From assembly GCA_964459845.1 (NCBI GenBank), contig CAYWOC010000001.1, positions 124,001-188,000 of the forward strand: a DNA stretch of 64,000 nt, written 5' to 3'. Each line of letters starts with the position of its first letter. Position 1 is the first letter of the stretch. Of the stretch, positions 1 through 9,694 are shown in pieces. The notes under the pieces are model-generated. The model was given only the letters and a program-made list of their open reading frames with translations. It had not been told where the DNA came from and ran no database searches. The DNA comes from CALZFJ01 sp964459845 (GTDB lineage Bacteria; Bacteroidota; Bacteroidia; Bacteroidales; Muribaculaceae). The position numbers and the translations under genes were made by a program.

Positions 1-1254
1 TTCGGCAAGGTCAAACATAAGCTCGCCATAAGTGGTCAAGATATATGGAGCGTCGTTGTGATACAACCAGCGACCTTCACCGTCTTTAGTATCGGTAGTC
101 TTCTCCTGACGGCCCCAGAATGAAGGAGCTGTTCCGATAGGACCAGTTGCGCCAGTGAACGAGCTGCCAAGATAGTTGAACTTGCGAAGAGCCTCAACAT
201 CGGTAGTAGTAGCCACGTCGTTTCCGTCTTCAGTACCGAGCTTGAGCAAGCGGCGAGGGTCGAAGTGACCAGCCACAGCGGTAGTATCGCTCGTTATCTG
301 CTTCTCAAGAAGCTCATATCTGAAGCGCGGGTCATGCTCTTGGTCAGCAATCTTGTCACCGTTGTCGTTATATACAGGGATAGAGCCAGTGAACAATTGC
401 ACTGCATAGTCATGCTGGAAGTAGCTGTAAGACAAGTTGCCACGATAAACGCCGAAGAAGTTGTTGTATGCGCTTTGAGCTGCTGCTGCGCCACCACCTT
501 CGATAGTCACCATAGCGTCATCGCTTTCGCTTGTGAACGACTTGTTCACCGCATCGATAAAGTCGTTGTAGTATTTCTCCTTGAAGTCGTTCTTATTGGT
601 GAGCGAAGCAAGGTTGCGGGCGATAACAGCATAAGCAAACTTAATCCACTTAGCCTTGTCACCTTGGTAGATGTAGTCGTTGTTTGTGATGCGGTTACCA
701 TAATTGGTCTTGTCCTCGCGTTGCAGATATTCGATAGCCTGCTTAGCCCATTCACGAACCTGAGGATAGATATCCTCTTGATAGTCATATTCATGAGAAA
801 GAAGGCCCGACACATAAGCCTGCTTCATAGGAAGCTCACCATTGATCTTAGTAAGATAATCCCAAGAATAAGCCTTCATAGCAAGTCCCATACCGGCAAG
901 TGTCCAGTTCTCGGCTGCCACACTCTGGTTGATCATGTTCTCAAGGTTCATACCTTGGCTCCAATACACCATACGCCAAGCCTGACCACCGGCATCGCTA
1001 CCTTTGCTGTAGAAGTGGGTGGCAAAAGATGTGTAGCTTGAAGTACCCATCATCTGGGTCATTGGAGCAAGCGCGCGCAAGTCATAATACATTTCATTGT
1101 ATGCTTGCTCGATACCTGCCAAATACAGATAGCCTTCCACATAGTCGGGCGCATCGGTATTCTTGTTCACGTCGAGGTAATCATTACAGCTTGTTGCTCC
1201 CGCTGCCATGATAACTGCCGACGCCATTGCATATAATAATGATTTCTTTTTCAT
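1..1254 (-). CDS. SusD/RagB-family surface lipoprotein, C-terminus cut by window edge
   Basis: Reading leftwards from an ATG at 1254, the frame stays open to base 1, so about 418 residues are seen and the C-terminus is outside the window. The N-terminus is a lipoprotein signal with the lipobox ATSC, followed by NDYLDVN, typical of SusD-family proteins. SusD proteins sit on the outer face of the outer membrane and form a lid on a SusC barrel, binding the oligosaccharide or peptide nutrient. The TPR-like helices of the family fit the visible sequence (for example the WAKQAIEYL and KAKWIKFAYAVIARN segments). It lies 41 bases after the SusC gene at 1296-4439 and is surely co-transcribed with it. 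The substrate cannot be told from sequence. Confidence 0.9.
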   Translation of the reverse strand, partial: MKKKSLLYAMASAVIMAAGATSCNDYLDVNKNTDAPDYVEGYLYLAGIEQAYNEMYYDLRALAPMTQMMGTSSYTSFATHFYSKGSDAGGQAWRMVYWSQGMNLENMINQSVAAENWTLAGMGLAMKAYSWDYLTKINGELPMKQAYVSGLLSHEYDYQEDIYPQVREWAKQAIEYLQREDKTNYGNRITNNDYIYQGDKAKWIKFAYAVIARNLASLTNKNDFKEKYYNDFIDAVNKSFTSESDDAMVTIEGGGAAAAQSAYNNFFGVYRGNLSYSYFQHDYAVQLFTGSIPVYNDNGDKIADQEHDPRFRYELLEKQITSDTTAVAGHFDPRRLLKLGTEDGNDVATTTDVEALRKFNYLGSSFTGATGPIGTAPSFWGRQEKTTDTKDGEGRWLYHNDAPYILTTYGELMFDLAE

Positions 1255-1295
1255 TTTCGTTTTCTGTTTTTAAGTTGTCACACAATGTTCAGTGA

Positions 1296-4200
1296 TTAGA
1301 AAGTAACACTCAGACCAAATGTGTAAGTACGTGGGCTTGGCAATGACCAGCAGTCATAACCTTCACCGCCTGTACCACCTGCTGCAGCCGACATAGTGTT
1401 ACCTGCAACGTCGATACCTGAGTAGTTGGTGATAGTGAACAAGTCGTTACCCATTACATAGATGCTTGCATTTTGGATGGTGTTCTTAGTCACCTTCTGC
1501 AACCATGCTTGTGGCACTACGTATGCCAAACGAAGTTCCTGGCAACGGATATAGTTAATCTTGTGTTGTACCCAGTCTTCATCACCGCCTGAATAGAACG
1601 TCTTGCCAAGATCCACTGCGATAGTGTTCACTGTCGGGTTGTCGGTATTCTGTTTGCCGTCGTAAAGCACGCCGTCGAATACATAAGAGCCAGATTCACG
1701 CAAAGTCACTGATTGGTTGCTAAGACCATTGCCCATCATAGAGCGCATAGTAGCGTTCACTACGTCGGCATGGTAGCGGCCTTGGAACATCGCGCTCAAG
1801 CGGAAGTTCTTGTAGCTTACAGCAGTTGTGATACCGAAGCGGAGTTTTGGCTCGCGGTTGCCGAGGATGCTCCAAACAGAGCTTGTGCGAGGAAGACCAG
1901 TAGTCGGGTCGATAAGTATTTGTCCCTTGTCGTTGCGCTCGTATGCACGGCCAGTTACGGTAGTAACAGGGTTGTCCATCATGACACCGTTACGGATGTT
2001 ACCCGAGTTCCAAGTGTATGCGTTGTAGAACTCTGTCAAGTTCTCAGGAAGTTTAACCACCTTACTGCCAGTGTGCGACATGTTCACGCCGATGTTCCAT
2101 TTCCAGTCGCGGTTGCGGATAACGTCAACATCTACGTGACCTTCCCAACCCCAAGTGTTGAATGTACCGACGTTCATGTTGTTCAAGATGAAACCTGTAG
2201 CGTAGCTCATACGGAAACCAGTCACAATCTGGTCAGCGCAGTGAGTGCGGAAGTAAGTGAAGTCGGCATTCACGCGGTTGTCCCAGAAACGTCCTTCAAG
2301 ACCCACTTCCCAAGAAGTTGTCATCTCAGGCTTCAAGCTTCTATTAGGACCAGTGAAACCATATTTGTAACCGCCACCGGTAAGGCCTGTTGGCTCAAGT
2401 TCAGGGTCGATAGAAAGAGCTGGAGCATCCTTACCTACCTGTGCGAATGCGCCGCGAAGTTTCAAGTAGTTAAGCCAGTTAAGTTCCTTCAGAGGCTTAA
2501 GCTCTGTGAATACATAAGAAGCCTCAACTGCTGGATAGAAATATGAGCGGTTATCTACAGGAAGAGTTGATGACCAGTCGTTACGGAAACGGAATGTCAA
2601 GAACGCCATGTTGTTGTAGCCAAATTCAGCTTGACCTGAGATAGCTTGGATACGACGCTTTGTAGCTCTCTTCTTGCTGACCACTGTAGATTCAGTACAG
2701 TTGTTGATTGAATAGAAATCGATTACCTTGAAGTTATTGCCGTAGCTTGAAAGGCTGGTTACGCCATTCTCCGATTGGTGGTAACCCAATTGAATGCCTA
2801 CGGTCAATTTGTCGTTCAAGAAGTTGTTGTTATAACCTGCGAGGATGTTGAGTGTAGGATCGTTGGTGTTATACTTTGTGATAGTATAAGAACCGCCGTT
2901 CTTTGAGTCATCCACGTTGTAGTTGTCTGATGTGTAATATGGGTGGTGACCATATTCATAAGAAGATGTGCTGACATCCCAACCGAATTGAGCGCGGATG
3001 AATGTATGCTCAATAGGAGTAAGGTTCAAAGAGAACGCACTGATGAAGCGGTCGGTAACGTCATAGTTCAAGTTCTTATACAATCCGAACAATGGGTTGA
3101 GCATGTCGGTATCGGTATAATACTCAGGATTACGCATGTGTGCGCCATCAGGAGCCATATAGTTCGACATATCGTCCATGCTTGGCCAAGTATATGACTT
3201 AGCGATAGGACCCGATGTTCCACGAAGTGCCTTATGGTTCTTCTGGTTCACATATTGGATGCTACCCTCGAATTTCAAATACTTGTTGAGATCGGCACGT
3301 CCGGCAAGCGACAAGTTTGTACGCTTAAGGTCGGTAGTCTTGATGACACCTTCTTGGTCGATGAATGAAGCCGATCCGCGGAGCGACATTCTGTCGTTAC
3401 CTGCTTCGAGCGATACGTTGTGCTTCTGCATGAAACCTGTTTGAATCACAGCCGATGCATTGTCGTAATAAGGAACGGCACCGTCATACTTGCTACCGAA
3501 GTGGCTTGTATAATAGTAGTTGGTAGTTCCGTATGCACCGTTGGCATATTGGTTCTGGATTTCTGGCCAACCGTAAGCCTTCGACCAAGAGAACTGGTTG
3601 CTGTATGTCACTTTCGCGCGGCCGTTGCGACCCTTCTTGGTCGTAATGATGATAGCTCCGTTGCTGGCATCGCTACCATAAAGAGCCGCAGCCGCTGCTC
3701 CCTTCAATACTGTCATTGATTCGATATCTTCCGGGTTGAAGTCGTTACCACGAGAAGAATAGTCGGTAGAACGCACGCTCAAGCCCGAAACGTCGTCGGC
3801 TACTGCGCTACCTGTCGATGGGTCGAATGAAGAGTTGTTCATTGGCACACCATCGATTACATAAAGTGGCTGGTTGCTTCCCGAAAGTGATGTCACACTA
3901 CGAAGCACTACCGATGTAGATGCACCCGGAGCACCGCCTGAACTTGTCACGGTCATACCCGAGACACGTCCTTGAAGAGCCGAGATGAAGTCGGTACGAC
4001 CTGATTCTGAGATGTCGGCAGCCTTAACGTTTTGGGCTGAAGAACCCACGGCTCTTGCCACACGTTTCATACCGAACTCACCAGTGATTACCACTTCGTC
4101 GAGCTGGGTGTTGCTTGACTCCATTGTGACAACAGATGCCTTCGCCGCACTCATCTCAATCGGCTTGTAGCCTACATAAGAGAACAACAGTGTTGCATTC

Positions 4201-4439
4201 TTATCGGCTTTCAGTGAGTACTGACCGTTGATGTCGGTCATTGTGCCTTGCTTAGTGCCTTTAATTCTTACGGCTACACCTATCAGCGGTTCACCATTAG
4301 AATCTTTAACGACACCGACTACTTTGTTGTTTTGCGCAACAGCAGTGAAGCCCGATGCTTGGGGACCCATGATCCCAGCAGGAACACCACACGTCATGGC
4401 CAGCGCAGCCAACAATACACATTGCTTTTTCATACACAT
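1296..4439 (-). CDS. SusC/RagA-family TonB-dependent outer-membrane transporter
   Basis: Protein of 1047 residues, normal for SusC. After an export signal comes a carboxypeptidase-regulatory-like domain (about residues 38-115; VVGVVKDSNGEPLIGV, then LLFSYVGYKP), a TonB-box-like stretch (LDEVVITG, about 113-120), a plug domain (LQGRVSGMTVTSSGG; PLYVIDGVPMNN; IESMTVLKGAAAAALYGS) and a long beta barrel ending in a C-terminal Phe. Such barrels import glycans or peptides with TonB energy and pair with the SusD encoded 41 bases downstream. Two ATGs, at 4439 and 4433, are possible starts; the second (MKKQC) gives the cleaner signal peptide. A TATATTTG box at 4593-4600 on this strand is a possible -7 element, but no good -33 partner is seen. 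Confidence 0.95.
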   Translation of the reverse strand: MCMKKQCVLLAALAMTCGVPAGIMGPQASGFTAVAQNNKVVGVVKDSNGEPLIGVAVRIKGTKQGTMTDINGQYSLKADKNATLLFSYVGYKPIEMSAAKASVVTMESSNTQLDEVVITGEFGMKRVARAVGSSAQNVKAADISESGRTDFISALQGRVSGMTVTSSGGAPGASTSVVLRSVTSLSGSNQPLYVIDGVPMNNSSFDPSTGSAVADDVSGLSVRSTDYSSRGNDFNPEDIESMTVLKGAAAAALYGSDASNGAIIITTKKGRNGRAKVTYSNQFSWSKAYGWPEIQNQYANGAYGTTNYYYTSHFGSKYDGAVPYYDNASAVIQTGFMQKHNVSLEAGNDRMSLRGSASFIDQEGVIKTTDLKRTNLSLAGRADLNKYLKFEGSIQYVNQKNHKALRGTSGPIAKSYTWPSMDDMSNYMAPDGAHMRNPEYYTDTDMLNPLFGLYKNLNYDVTDRFISAFSLNLTPIEHTFIRAQFGWDVSTSSYEYGHHPYYTSDNYNVDDSKNGGSYTITKYNTNDPTLNILAGYNNNFLNDKLTVGIQLGYHQSENGVTSLSSYGNNFKVIDFYSINNCTESTVVSKKRATKRRIQAISGQAEFGYNNMAFLTFRFRNDWSSTLPVDNRSYFYPAVEASYVFTELKPLKELNWLNYLKLRGAFAQVGKDAPALSIDPELEPTGLTGGGYKYGFTGPNRSLKPEMTTSWEVGLEGRFWDNRVNADFTYFRTHCADQIVTGFRMSYATGFILNNMNVGTFNTWGWEGHVDVDVIRNRDWKWNIGVNMSHTGSKVVKLPENLTEFYNAYTWNSGNIRNGVMMDNPVTTVTGRAYERNDKGQILIDPTTGLPRTSSVWSILGNREPKLRFGITTAVSYKNFRLSAMFQGRYHADVVNATMRSMMGNGLSNQSVTLRESGSYVFDGVLYDGKQNTDNPTVNTIAVDLGKTFYSGGDEDWVQHKINYIRCQELRLAYVVPQAWLQKVTKNTIQNASIYVMGNDLFTITNYSGIDVAGNTMSAAAGGTGGEGYDCWSLPSPRTYTFGLSVTF

Positions 4440-4827
4440 TACGTTTTTTGTTGAAAATTACAATAAAAACAACGAGTTAGTGATTTTATTAGTTAATTAA
4501 GTTGTTAATAGATCCCTTAATTTTATCAAACTTCAACAAACAATTTTAACACTTACAACTGTATTAAACCTCGTTTCATGGAAGCAGATGTGCAAATATA
4601 GAAAAATATTTTTATTTTGAAATCACTTTTTTGCATTTTTTTCACCGATATGTTGTACAACATATTTAAAAAGGTTAAAATTTCATGGTATCAACACTTC
4701 TGCTTTTCACAAACTATCTTCCAGAGGACACAGAACCTTGAGCTCTCTAAGATTCCCAATTTCCCTTGAGGCTTCGGAGTTCACCAAAATCACTGATACT
4801 CCAAAGCCTCAATTGGGTTCAATTGCA
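4440..4827. other. Intergenic region between susC-like and murU-like genes
   Basis: This 388-base stretch has no convincing gene. It holds the AT-rich leader of the SusC/D operon, a possible -7 box for the minus strand (TATATTTG, 4593-4600), and a long imperfect hairpin at 4755-4816 at the end of the upstream gene. Confidence 0.6.
4755..4816 (-). terminator. Long hairpin after the murU-like gene (no clear U-run)
   Basis: TTGAGGCTTCGGAGT at 4766-4780 pairs with ACTCCAAAGCCTCAA at 4798-4812 with one mismatch, and the stem can be extended by CCCAA/TTGGG outside. It begins 12 bases past the stop codon of the upstream minus-strand gene. No T-run follows, so intrinsic termination is uncertain; it could also protect the 3' end of the message. 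Confidence 0.5.
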
Positions 4828-5565
4828 CTATTCTTTGAATGCTGCTTCTGCAAGATGCAGCGTCTCTATCTTCCCTACATCAAACCACCGATAACCCGAC
4901 GTAGCATAGCTCATCACCTTCAGCTCGCGGCACTTTGCCACATAAAATGGTACTATCGAGAATTTATGCTCATCAGCAAACCCAGCCAGAGATTCAAATA
5001 TGCGTGGCGATATAACATGGATGCCACCGAATGCCATCTCTTTATACGCCCCGGGCTCATAGACCACGCCTTCGGGCAGTGTGGCTCCAGTCTGCTTGTT
5101 GATCCATCCGTGCAGACGGTTGCCGTCGTCGAAAAGCAGATAGCGGGCTGTGTCGCGCGTTGCCGTGAGCAATGTGGCATCCGCGCTGTGATGCAGATGA
5201 TATTCATAAAATTCGCCAAGGTCCAAGTCGGTGAGTATGTCGGCATTATGCACAAGAAAAGGCTCGTTGCCATCGAGCCACTTGCGAGCTTTCAATATTC
5301 CGCCGCCAGTGTCAAGCAGTTCGCCTCGCTCATCGCTTATGTGGATATCCACACCGAAATTGCCGTTGGCGGCAACAAAGTCTATTATCTGCTCACCGAA
5401 ATGATGCACATTGATGATGATGTCGTCAAATCCATAATGCTTCAAGTTTTCAATCACTCGTTGAAGCATAGGCTTGCCAGCTACCTCCACAAGAGCCTTC
5501 GGCTTGTTGTCGGTGAGCGGACGCAAGCGCGTGCCAAGCCCTGCCGCAAATATCATTGCTTTCAT
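4828..5565 (-). CDS. murU: MurU-like sugar-1-phosphate nucleotidyltransferase
   Basis: The 245-residue protein begins MKAMIFAAGLGTRLRPLTD, the nucleotide-binding signature of NTP-transferases, followed by KPKALVEVAGKPM, and carries LDTGGGILKA (about residues 85-94), the MurU-type motif. MurU converts MurNAc-1-phosphate and UTP to UDP-MurNAc, allowing cell-wall sugar to be reused without de novo MurNAc synthesis. The gene directly upstream (5620-7050, 54 bases away, same strand) encodes an AmgK-like anomeric sugar kinase, the partner that makes the substrate, so the pair supports this reading. Alternatives are other sugar nucleotidyltransferases such as an HddC-like or mannose-1-phosphate guanylyltransferase. 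Confidence 0.8.
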   Translation of the reverse strand: MKAMIFAAGLGTRLRPLTDNKPKALVEVAGKPMLQRVIENLKHYGFDDIIINVHHFGEQIIDFVAANGNFGVDIHISDERGELLDTGGGILKARKWLDGNEPFLVHNADILTDLDLGEFYEYHLHHSADATLLTATRDTARYLLFDDGNRLHGWINKQTGATLPEGVVYEPGAYKEMAFGGIHVISPRIFESLAGFADEHKFSIVPFYVAKCRELKVMSYATSGYRWFDVGKIETLHLAEAAFKE

Positions 5566-5619
5566 ATGTTTCTATATAGTATTGTCTTAGTTTTTTTGCA
5601 CCTTATCATTAAGGAGCGA

Positions 5620-7050
5620 TTATTTTTCGGGCATAAATGTCTGCTCAATGTTTTGCTCACGATGCACAAGCTCCACTTTCACATTGAATTTCTCATGTAT
5701 ATGCTCCGCCATGTGCTGCGCGCTATACACTGAGCGGTGCTGTCCGCCTGTACAGCCGAAGCACACCATCATATTCGTGAATCCTCGCTCCATGAAACGC
5801 TTAACATGAGCATCGACAAGACTATATGCACTGTCGAGGAACTTCAATATCTCACCATCGTCCTCAAGGAACTTGATGACAGGAGCATCAAGACCTGTGA
5901 ACGGCTTATAGCGTTCATATTTGCCTGGATTGTTCACGGCACGGCAGTCAAACACGTATCCGCCACCATTGCCCGACGGATCGTAAGGCAGCCCTTTCTT
6001 ATAGGCGAAGCTCATCACCCGCACAGTGAGAGTGCGCTTCTGGGTGGCATCATCAAATTGCTTCAGCTCCACAAGGTCGAGAAGCACCTTGCTGAGATAT
6101 GGGTACTCGGGATATGGTTCTTTAAGCAACTGGCGCAGATTCTCGATAGCAAACGGCACGCTCTGCATGAAGTGAGGCTTCTTCTCGAAATATCCGCGGA
6201 AGCCGTATGCGCCAAGCACCTGCAATGTGCGGAACAAGACGAAATGTCGTAGTTGGGCATAGAAATACGGCTCGTTCACCGGCTGATACTTGCGCAGCGC
6301 ATCGATATACTCCTTCAGCAGCTCGCGGCGCAAACTGTCGGGAAAATTGGCCTTCGCTTGCCATAAGAACGATGCCACATCATAATATACCGGACCCTTA
6401 CGCCCGCCTTGAAAATCGATAAACCACGGCTCGCCGTCTTTTATCATCACGTTGCGCGACTGGAAATCGCGGTACATGAACGTTGCCGACGAGCTGCGCA
6501 GCAGCACATCGGTGAGCTTCTGGAAGTCGTCTTCGAGCTTGTCTTCAAGAAACTCCATACCCGTGGCTTTCAAGAAGCAATATTTGAAATAGTTCAAGTC
6601 CCACATTATGGAGCGGGCGTTGAACTCGGGCGCAGGATAGCAGTGAGAGAAGTCCATACCGTCGGCTCCGGCAAACTGCATATCGGGCAATTTGCGCAAA
6701 GTCTTGACAAGGAGCTGCTTCTCGGCATCGCTGAACACGCGCGTCTGCCGCCCCTTCTCTATCTCATTATATAGGATGGTGTCGCCAAGGTCGTCTTGAA
6801 GATACGCCATGCAGTCGTCTGAGCTTATAAGCACACGAGGCACCGAAAGCCCTTTCTTGGCAAAATGCGCCGACATGTACATGAACGCCTTGTTCTCCTC
6901 AAGGCATGTGCCGACAACACCTATCAGCGTAGGCTCGCCGTGCAGACGGAAGTAGCGGCGGTTGGAGCCCGACGAAGGCATCTCGGTCACTTCGGCACAC
7001 TCCTCACCTGTGTATCTTTTATATAAATCTGTCAATATCGCAGGAATCAT
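5620..7050 (-). CDS. AmgK-like sugar kinase fused to RapZ C-terminal domain
   Basis: The 476-residue protein has two parts. Residues 1 to about 330 are an aminoglycoside-phosphotransferase-fold kinase like AmgK, with a Brenner-type catalytic loop YRDFQSRN (Asp about 195, Asn about 200) and a metal-binding IDFQ shortly after. AmgK phosphorylates MurNAc and GlcNAc at C1, feeding MurU. Residues about 336-476 match the C-terminal domain of RNase adapter RapZ: SFAYKKGLP, YVFDCRAVNNPG, TGLD, and GCTGGQHRSV (about 432-441). In RapZ this domain binds glucosamine-6-phosphate; the P-loop domain of RapZ is absent. I infer a kinase whose activity is tied to GlcN6P level. The ATG at 7050 is preceded on this strand by TATCTTTG at 7082-7089, a good -7 box without a clear -33. 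The gene is followed by murU. Confidence 0.85.
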   Translation of the reverse strand: MIPAILTDLYKRYTGEECAEVTEMPSSGSNRRYFRLHGEPTLIGVVGTCLEENKAFMYMSAHFAKKGLSVPRVLISSDDCMAYLQDDLGDTILYNEIEKGRQTRVFSDAEKQLLVKTLRKLPDMQFAGADGMDFSHCYPAPEFNARSIMWDLNYFKYCFLKATGMEFLEDKLEDDFQKLTDVLLRSSSATFMYRDFQSRNVMIKDGEPWFIDFQGGRKGPVYYDVASFLWQAKANFPDSLRRELLKEYIDALRKYQPVNEPYFYAQLRHFVLFRTLQVLGAYGFRGYFEKKPHFMQSVPFAIENLRQLLKEPYPEYPYLSKVLLDLVELKQFDDATQKRTLTVRVMSFAYKKGLPYDPSGNGGGYVFDCRAVNNPGKYERYKPFTGLDAPVIKFLEDDGEILKFLDSAYSLVDAHVKRFMERGFTNMMVCFGCTGGQHRSVYSAQHMAEHIHEKFNVKVELVHREQNIEQTFMPEK

Positions 7051-7157
7051 ATCATCTAATGTTTATTTGAGTTAGAATTTACAAAGATATATATTTTATT
7101 CCACATTTTTTGCAGGAAAAGTTGTAATTTTGCGCCGATAATATTTTGTATGCAACA

Positions 7158-7802
7158 ATGGAAAAAATTGAGCTGAAGAACACGCTTCCTGCCGTGTTTG
7201 CAGGGCGCGAGGAAGACAACAGCGAAGTGTGGCTGCGCGACATCGCATTTGAGCGCGGAAAGCACTATCTGATTTCGGCGGAGAGCGGCACCGGCAAATC
7301 GTCGCTTTGCAGCTACCTATACGGATACCGCAACGACTATTCCGGCACAATATCTTTCGACGGCATCGACATCAGTCACAACGACGTGAAGGCGTGGTGC
7401 GACGTGCGCTGCCGCCACATCGCATATCTGCCGCAAGAGCTGCGTCTGTTTCCCGAACTGACGGCTATGGAAAATGTGGAGCTTAAGAACCGGCTCACCG
7501 GCTTCAAGAGCCGCGACGAGATTTCCCGCCTATTTGAGGCGCTCGGCATCCCCGAGAAGATGGACAGCAGCGTGGCACGGCTCTCAATCGGGCAGCAACA
7601 GCGTGTGGCCATCATCCGCACCCTGTGCCAGCCTTGCAGCTTCATCCTGCTCGATGAGCCTGTGAGCCACCTCGATGCCACAAACAACCGCATCGTTGCC
7701 GACCTCGTGACCGAAGAGGCTCGCCGACAAGGCGCGGGTGTAATCTCCACATCGGTGGGCAACAATGTTATGATTAGTGTAGATAAAGAATTTAAGTTAT
7801 GA
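7158..7802 (+). CDS. ABC transporter ATP-binding protein (LolD/MacB type)
   Basis: The 214-residue protein starts at ATG 7158 (MEKIELKN). It has the Walker A motif ESGTGKSS, the Q-loop region AYLPQELRLFPELTAMENV, the ABC signature LSIGQQQR, Walker B FILLDEP and the D-loop SHLD. The size and layout fit the ATPases that power FtsX-like permeases, for lipoprotein transfer, efflux or cell-envelope signalling. The stop codon overlaps the permease start (ATGA at 7799-7802), so the two are translationally coupled and form one transporter. The short form lacks the usual C-terminal extension. Substrate unknown. Confidence 0.9.
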   Translation: MEKIELKNTLPAVFAGREEDNSEVWLRDIAFERGKHYLISAESGTGKSSLCSYLYGYRNDYSGTISFDGIDISHNDVKAWCDVRCRHIAYLPQELRLFPELTAMENVELKNRLTGFKSRDEISRLFEALGIPEKMDSSVARLSIGQQQRVAIIRTLCQPCSFILLDEPVSHLDATNNRIVADLVTEEARRQGAGVISTSVGNNVMISVDKEFKL

Positions 7803-9013
7803 GACACAATAGCGGAGGACTTATGTGGAAACTGCTGCGCAAGCACATCAGCGCAGCCCAGTTGATAGGATTTTCAATAGCCAACCTTATAGGACTGACA
7901 ATCGTGATTCTGGCGGTCCAATTCTATAACGACGTGCGCCCAATATTCGACGACGAGGAGAGCTTCATCCGTCGCGACTATCTCGTCATCACGCACCGTG
8001 TGACTGGAATGGGCGCATTGATGGGCAACAGCTCGGAGTTTACCGACGATGCCATAGCCGACATCGAGCGGCAGCCTTGGGTGCGGAAAGTGGGGCGTTT
8101 CTCCACTTCGGAATACAACATCATGGCTTCCGTGGGCATCGGCAACACCGGACGCTCTATGAGCACTCAGTTCTTCTTCGAATCCATCCCTTCGGAGTTT
8201 ATCGACATCAGCCCCGACGACTGGAACTTCAACCCCGAGAAGCCCGAGGTGCCTGTAATCGTGTCGAAGGATTATCTGTCGCTCTACAACTTCGGTTTTG
8301 CAGCGGCTCAAGGCATGCCGCAGATAAGCGAGGGGATGATTGGGATGATTCCGCTCACATTCACTTTCACTGGCGGCGGAAAAAGCGAGGTGATACCGGG
8401 CAGAATCGTAGGATTCTCCAACCGTCTCAACACCATCATCGTCCCCGAGGACTTCATGAAGTGGAGCAACAGCCGCTACTCCACCAGCGAAGCGAAGCAG
8501 CAGCCGTCGCGCCTCATCGTGGAGGTGAACACTCCCGGCGACGTGAAGATAAAAGAATATATGGATGCACACAACTACGAGATTGCCGGCGACAAGATGG
8601 ACAGCAGCAAGGCCAATCACTTCCTCACCGTGATGATAAGCATCGTGATTGCCGTGGGTGCAATCATCAGCCTCCTGTCGTTCTTCGTTCTGATGCTGAG
8701 CATATATCTTCTGCTACAGAAGAACACAAAGAAGCTGCAAGACCTGCTGATGCTCGGATACACCCCGGCTGAAGTTTCAGCCCCTTACACAAAAATGGTC
8801 ATAATCATCAACTGCGCCGTGATGCTGCTCGCCATAGTGCTGATGATAGCCGGCAGAGCATATTATATACCTATGCTCACCGCATTCGGAGTGGGCGGAG
8901 CAAGCCTCATCGCCTCAATAGCCGTGGCACTCGTGATAATGGGGCTTATCACCACCGGCAATGTCATCGCAATTCGCCGCAAGATCAACACCCTATGGCG
9001 GCAAAAGGAATAG
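7799..9013 (+). CDS. FtsX-like ABC transporter permease
   Basis: Protein of 404 residues with one N-terminal membrane span (about residues 23-44, ending near LAVQFYND), a long periplasmic domain, and three C-terminal spans (around MISIVIAVGAIISLL, IIINCAVMLLAIVLM and IASIAVALVIMGLI), the topology of MacB/LolC/FtsX-type permeases. Its ATG overlaps the stop of the ATPase gene. With that partner it forms a mechanotransmission-type ABC system acting on the periplasmic side; the cargo is not evident. A strong hairpin follows at 9051-9088. Confidence 0.9.
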   Translation: MRHNSGGLMWKLLRKHISAAQLIGFSIANLIGLTIVILAVQFYNDVRPIFDDEESFIRRDYLVITHRVTGMGALMGNSSEFTDDAIADIERQPWVRKVGRFSTSEYNIMASVGIGNTGRSMSTQFFFESIPSEFIDISPDDWNFNPEKPEVPVIVSKDYLSLYNFGFAAAQGMPQISEGMIGMIPLTFTFTGGGKSEVIPGRIVGFSNRLNTIIVPEDFMKWSNSRYSTSEAKQQPSRLIVEVNTPGDVKIKEYMDAHNYEIAGDKMDSSKANHFLTVMISIVIAVGAIISLLSFFVLMLSIYLLLQKNTKKLQDLLMLGYTPAEVSAPYTKMVIIINCAVMLLAIVLMIAGRAYYIPMLTAFGVGGASLIASIAVALVIMGLITTGNVIAIRRKINTLWRQKE

Positions 9014-9050
9014 CCGCAATCACGCAGCAGCACCCTTCAAATAGCATAAA

Positions 9051-9097
9051 CAAGAGATGCGCCCAGTGTTGCTGATGCGCATCTCTTGCCATTTTTC
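9051..9097 (+). terminator. Intrinsic terminator after the ABC operon
   Basis: A perfect 12-bp stem (CAAGAGATGCGC at 9051-9062 with GCGCATCTCTTG at 9077-9088) is followed by CCATTTTT. It sits between convergent genes. Confidence 0.85.
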
Positions 9098-9098
9098 C

Positions 9099-9694
9099 TT
9101 ACACACAACCTTTTGCCACCGACAGTAAATCGAAATACATCAACCGCGTGTTTAATGCGACATTAGAATCGATGTGTCTATATTCCTTTTCCTGCTCATC
9201 TGTACTGAACACAGACTTAAAGCCATTACGTTCATAAAATGCTATCGTGTTTCTATTATTATATGCATCAACAATAATAAATCGGCGCCCTGTCTTGTTG
9301 TTAGAATCAATGAACCAATATTTTATATATTCCAGCACATCACTACCGACATGCTTTGATTGGAACTCCTTAGATACAGCAAGACGACCAATCAACACTG
9401 CAGGATACTCCTTTAATGTTTTTATGTGCGGAATATCCGTTTCTATTTTTTCTTACGCGCATTAGGCAAATCAGCCACTCGTATTCCAGCATTAGCAAGA
9501 GTAAATGCACATACTACTTTACAAGAATCTGTATCCAGTTTATAACAATAGCTCTTGCCCAGCAACTGTTTTGCATAGCCAAAACAATCTTTGGCATAAA
9601 ATTCGTCAAGGTCTGAATCCCCACACGAGAGACCTGCGATGTCATTCTCATCTACGATATCGTAAATAGAACATTCATTGAACAAGAAGCTCAT
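9099..9694 (-). pseudogene. GNAT-family N-acetyltransferase split by a one-base frameshift
   Basis: Two adjacent frames together give one acetyltransferase of about 198 residues. The first (9443-9694) has the N-terminal half, with CGDSDLDEFY and QLLGKSYCY, and stops at AAG AAA AAA TAG. The second (9099 to about 9450) continues as IETDIPHIKTLKEYP, then IGRLAVSKEFQSKHVGS (acetyl-CoA loop) and YNNRNTIAFYERNGF. Adding one A to the A6 run at 9446-9451 restores a single open frame. GNATs of this type are often toxins that acetylate aminoacyl-tRNA, but that role is inference here. The start overlaps the upstream 64-residue gene by ATGA (9691-9694). Whether this is decay, a sequencing error or productive frameshifting cannot be told. 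Confidence 0.75.

Noticed and set aside
1713..2546. Plus-strand open frame of 277 codons within the first susC
   Set aside because: Complete overlap with a full-length SusC barrel region; no start signals or recognisable domain.
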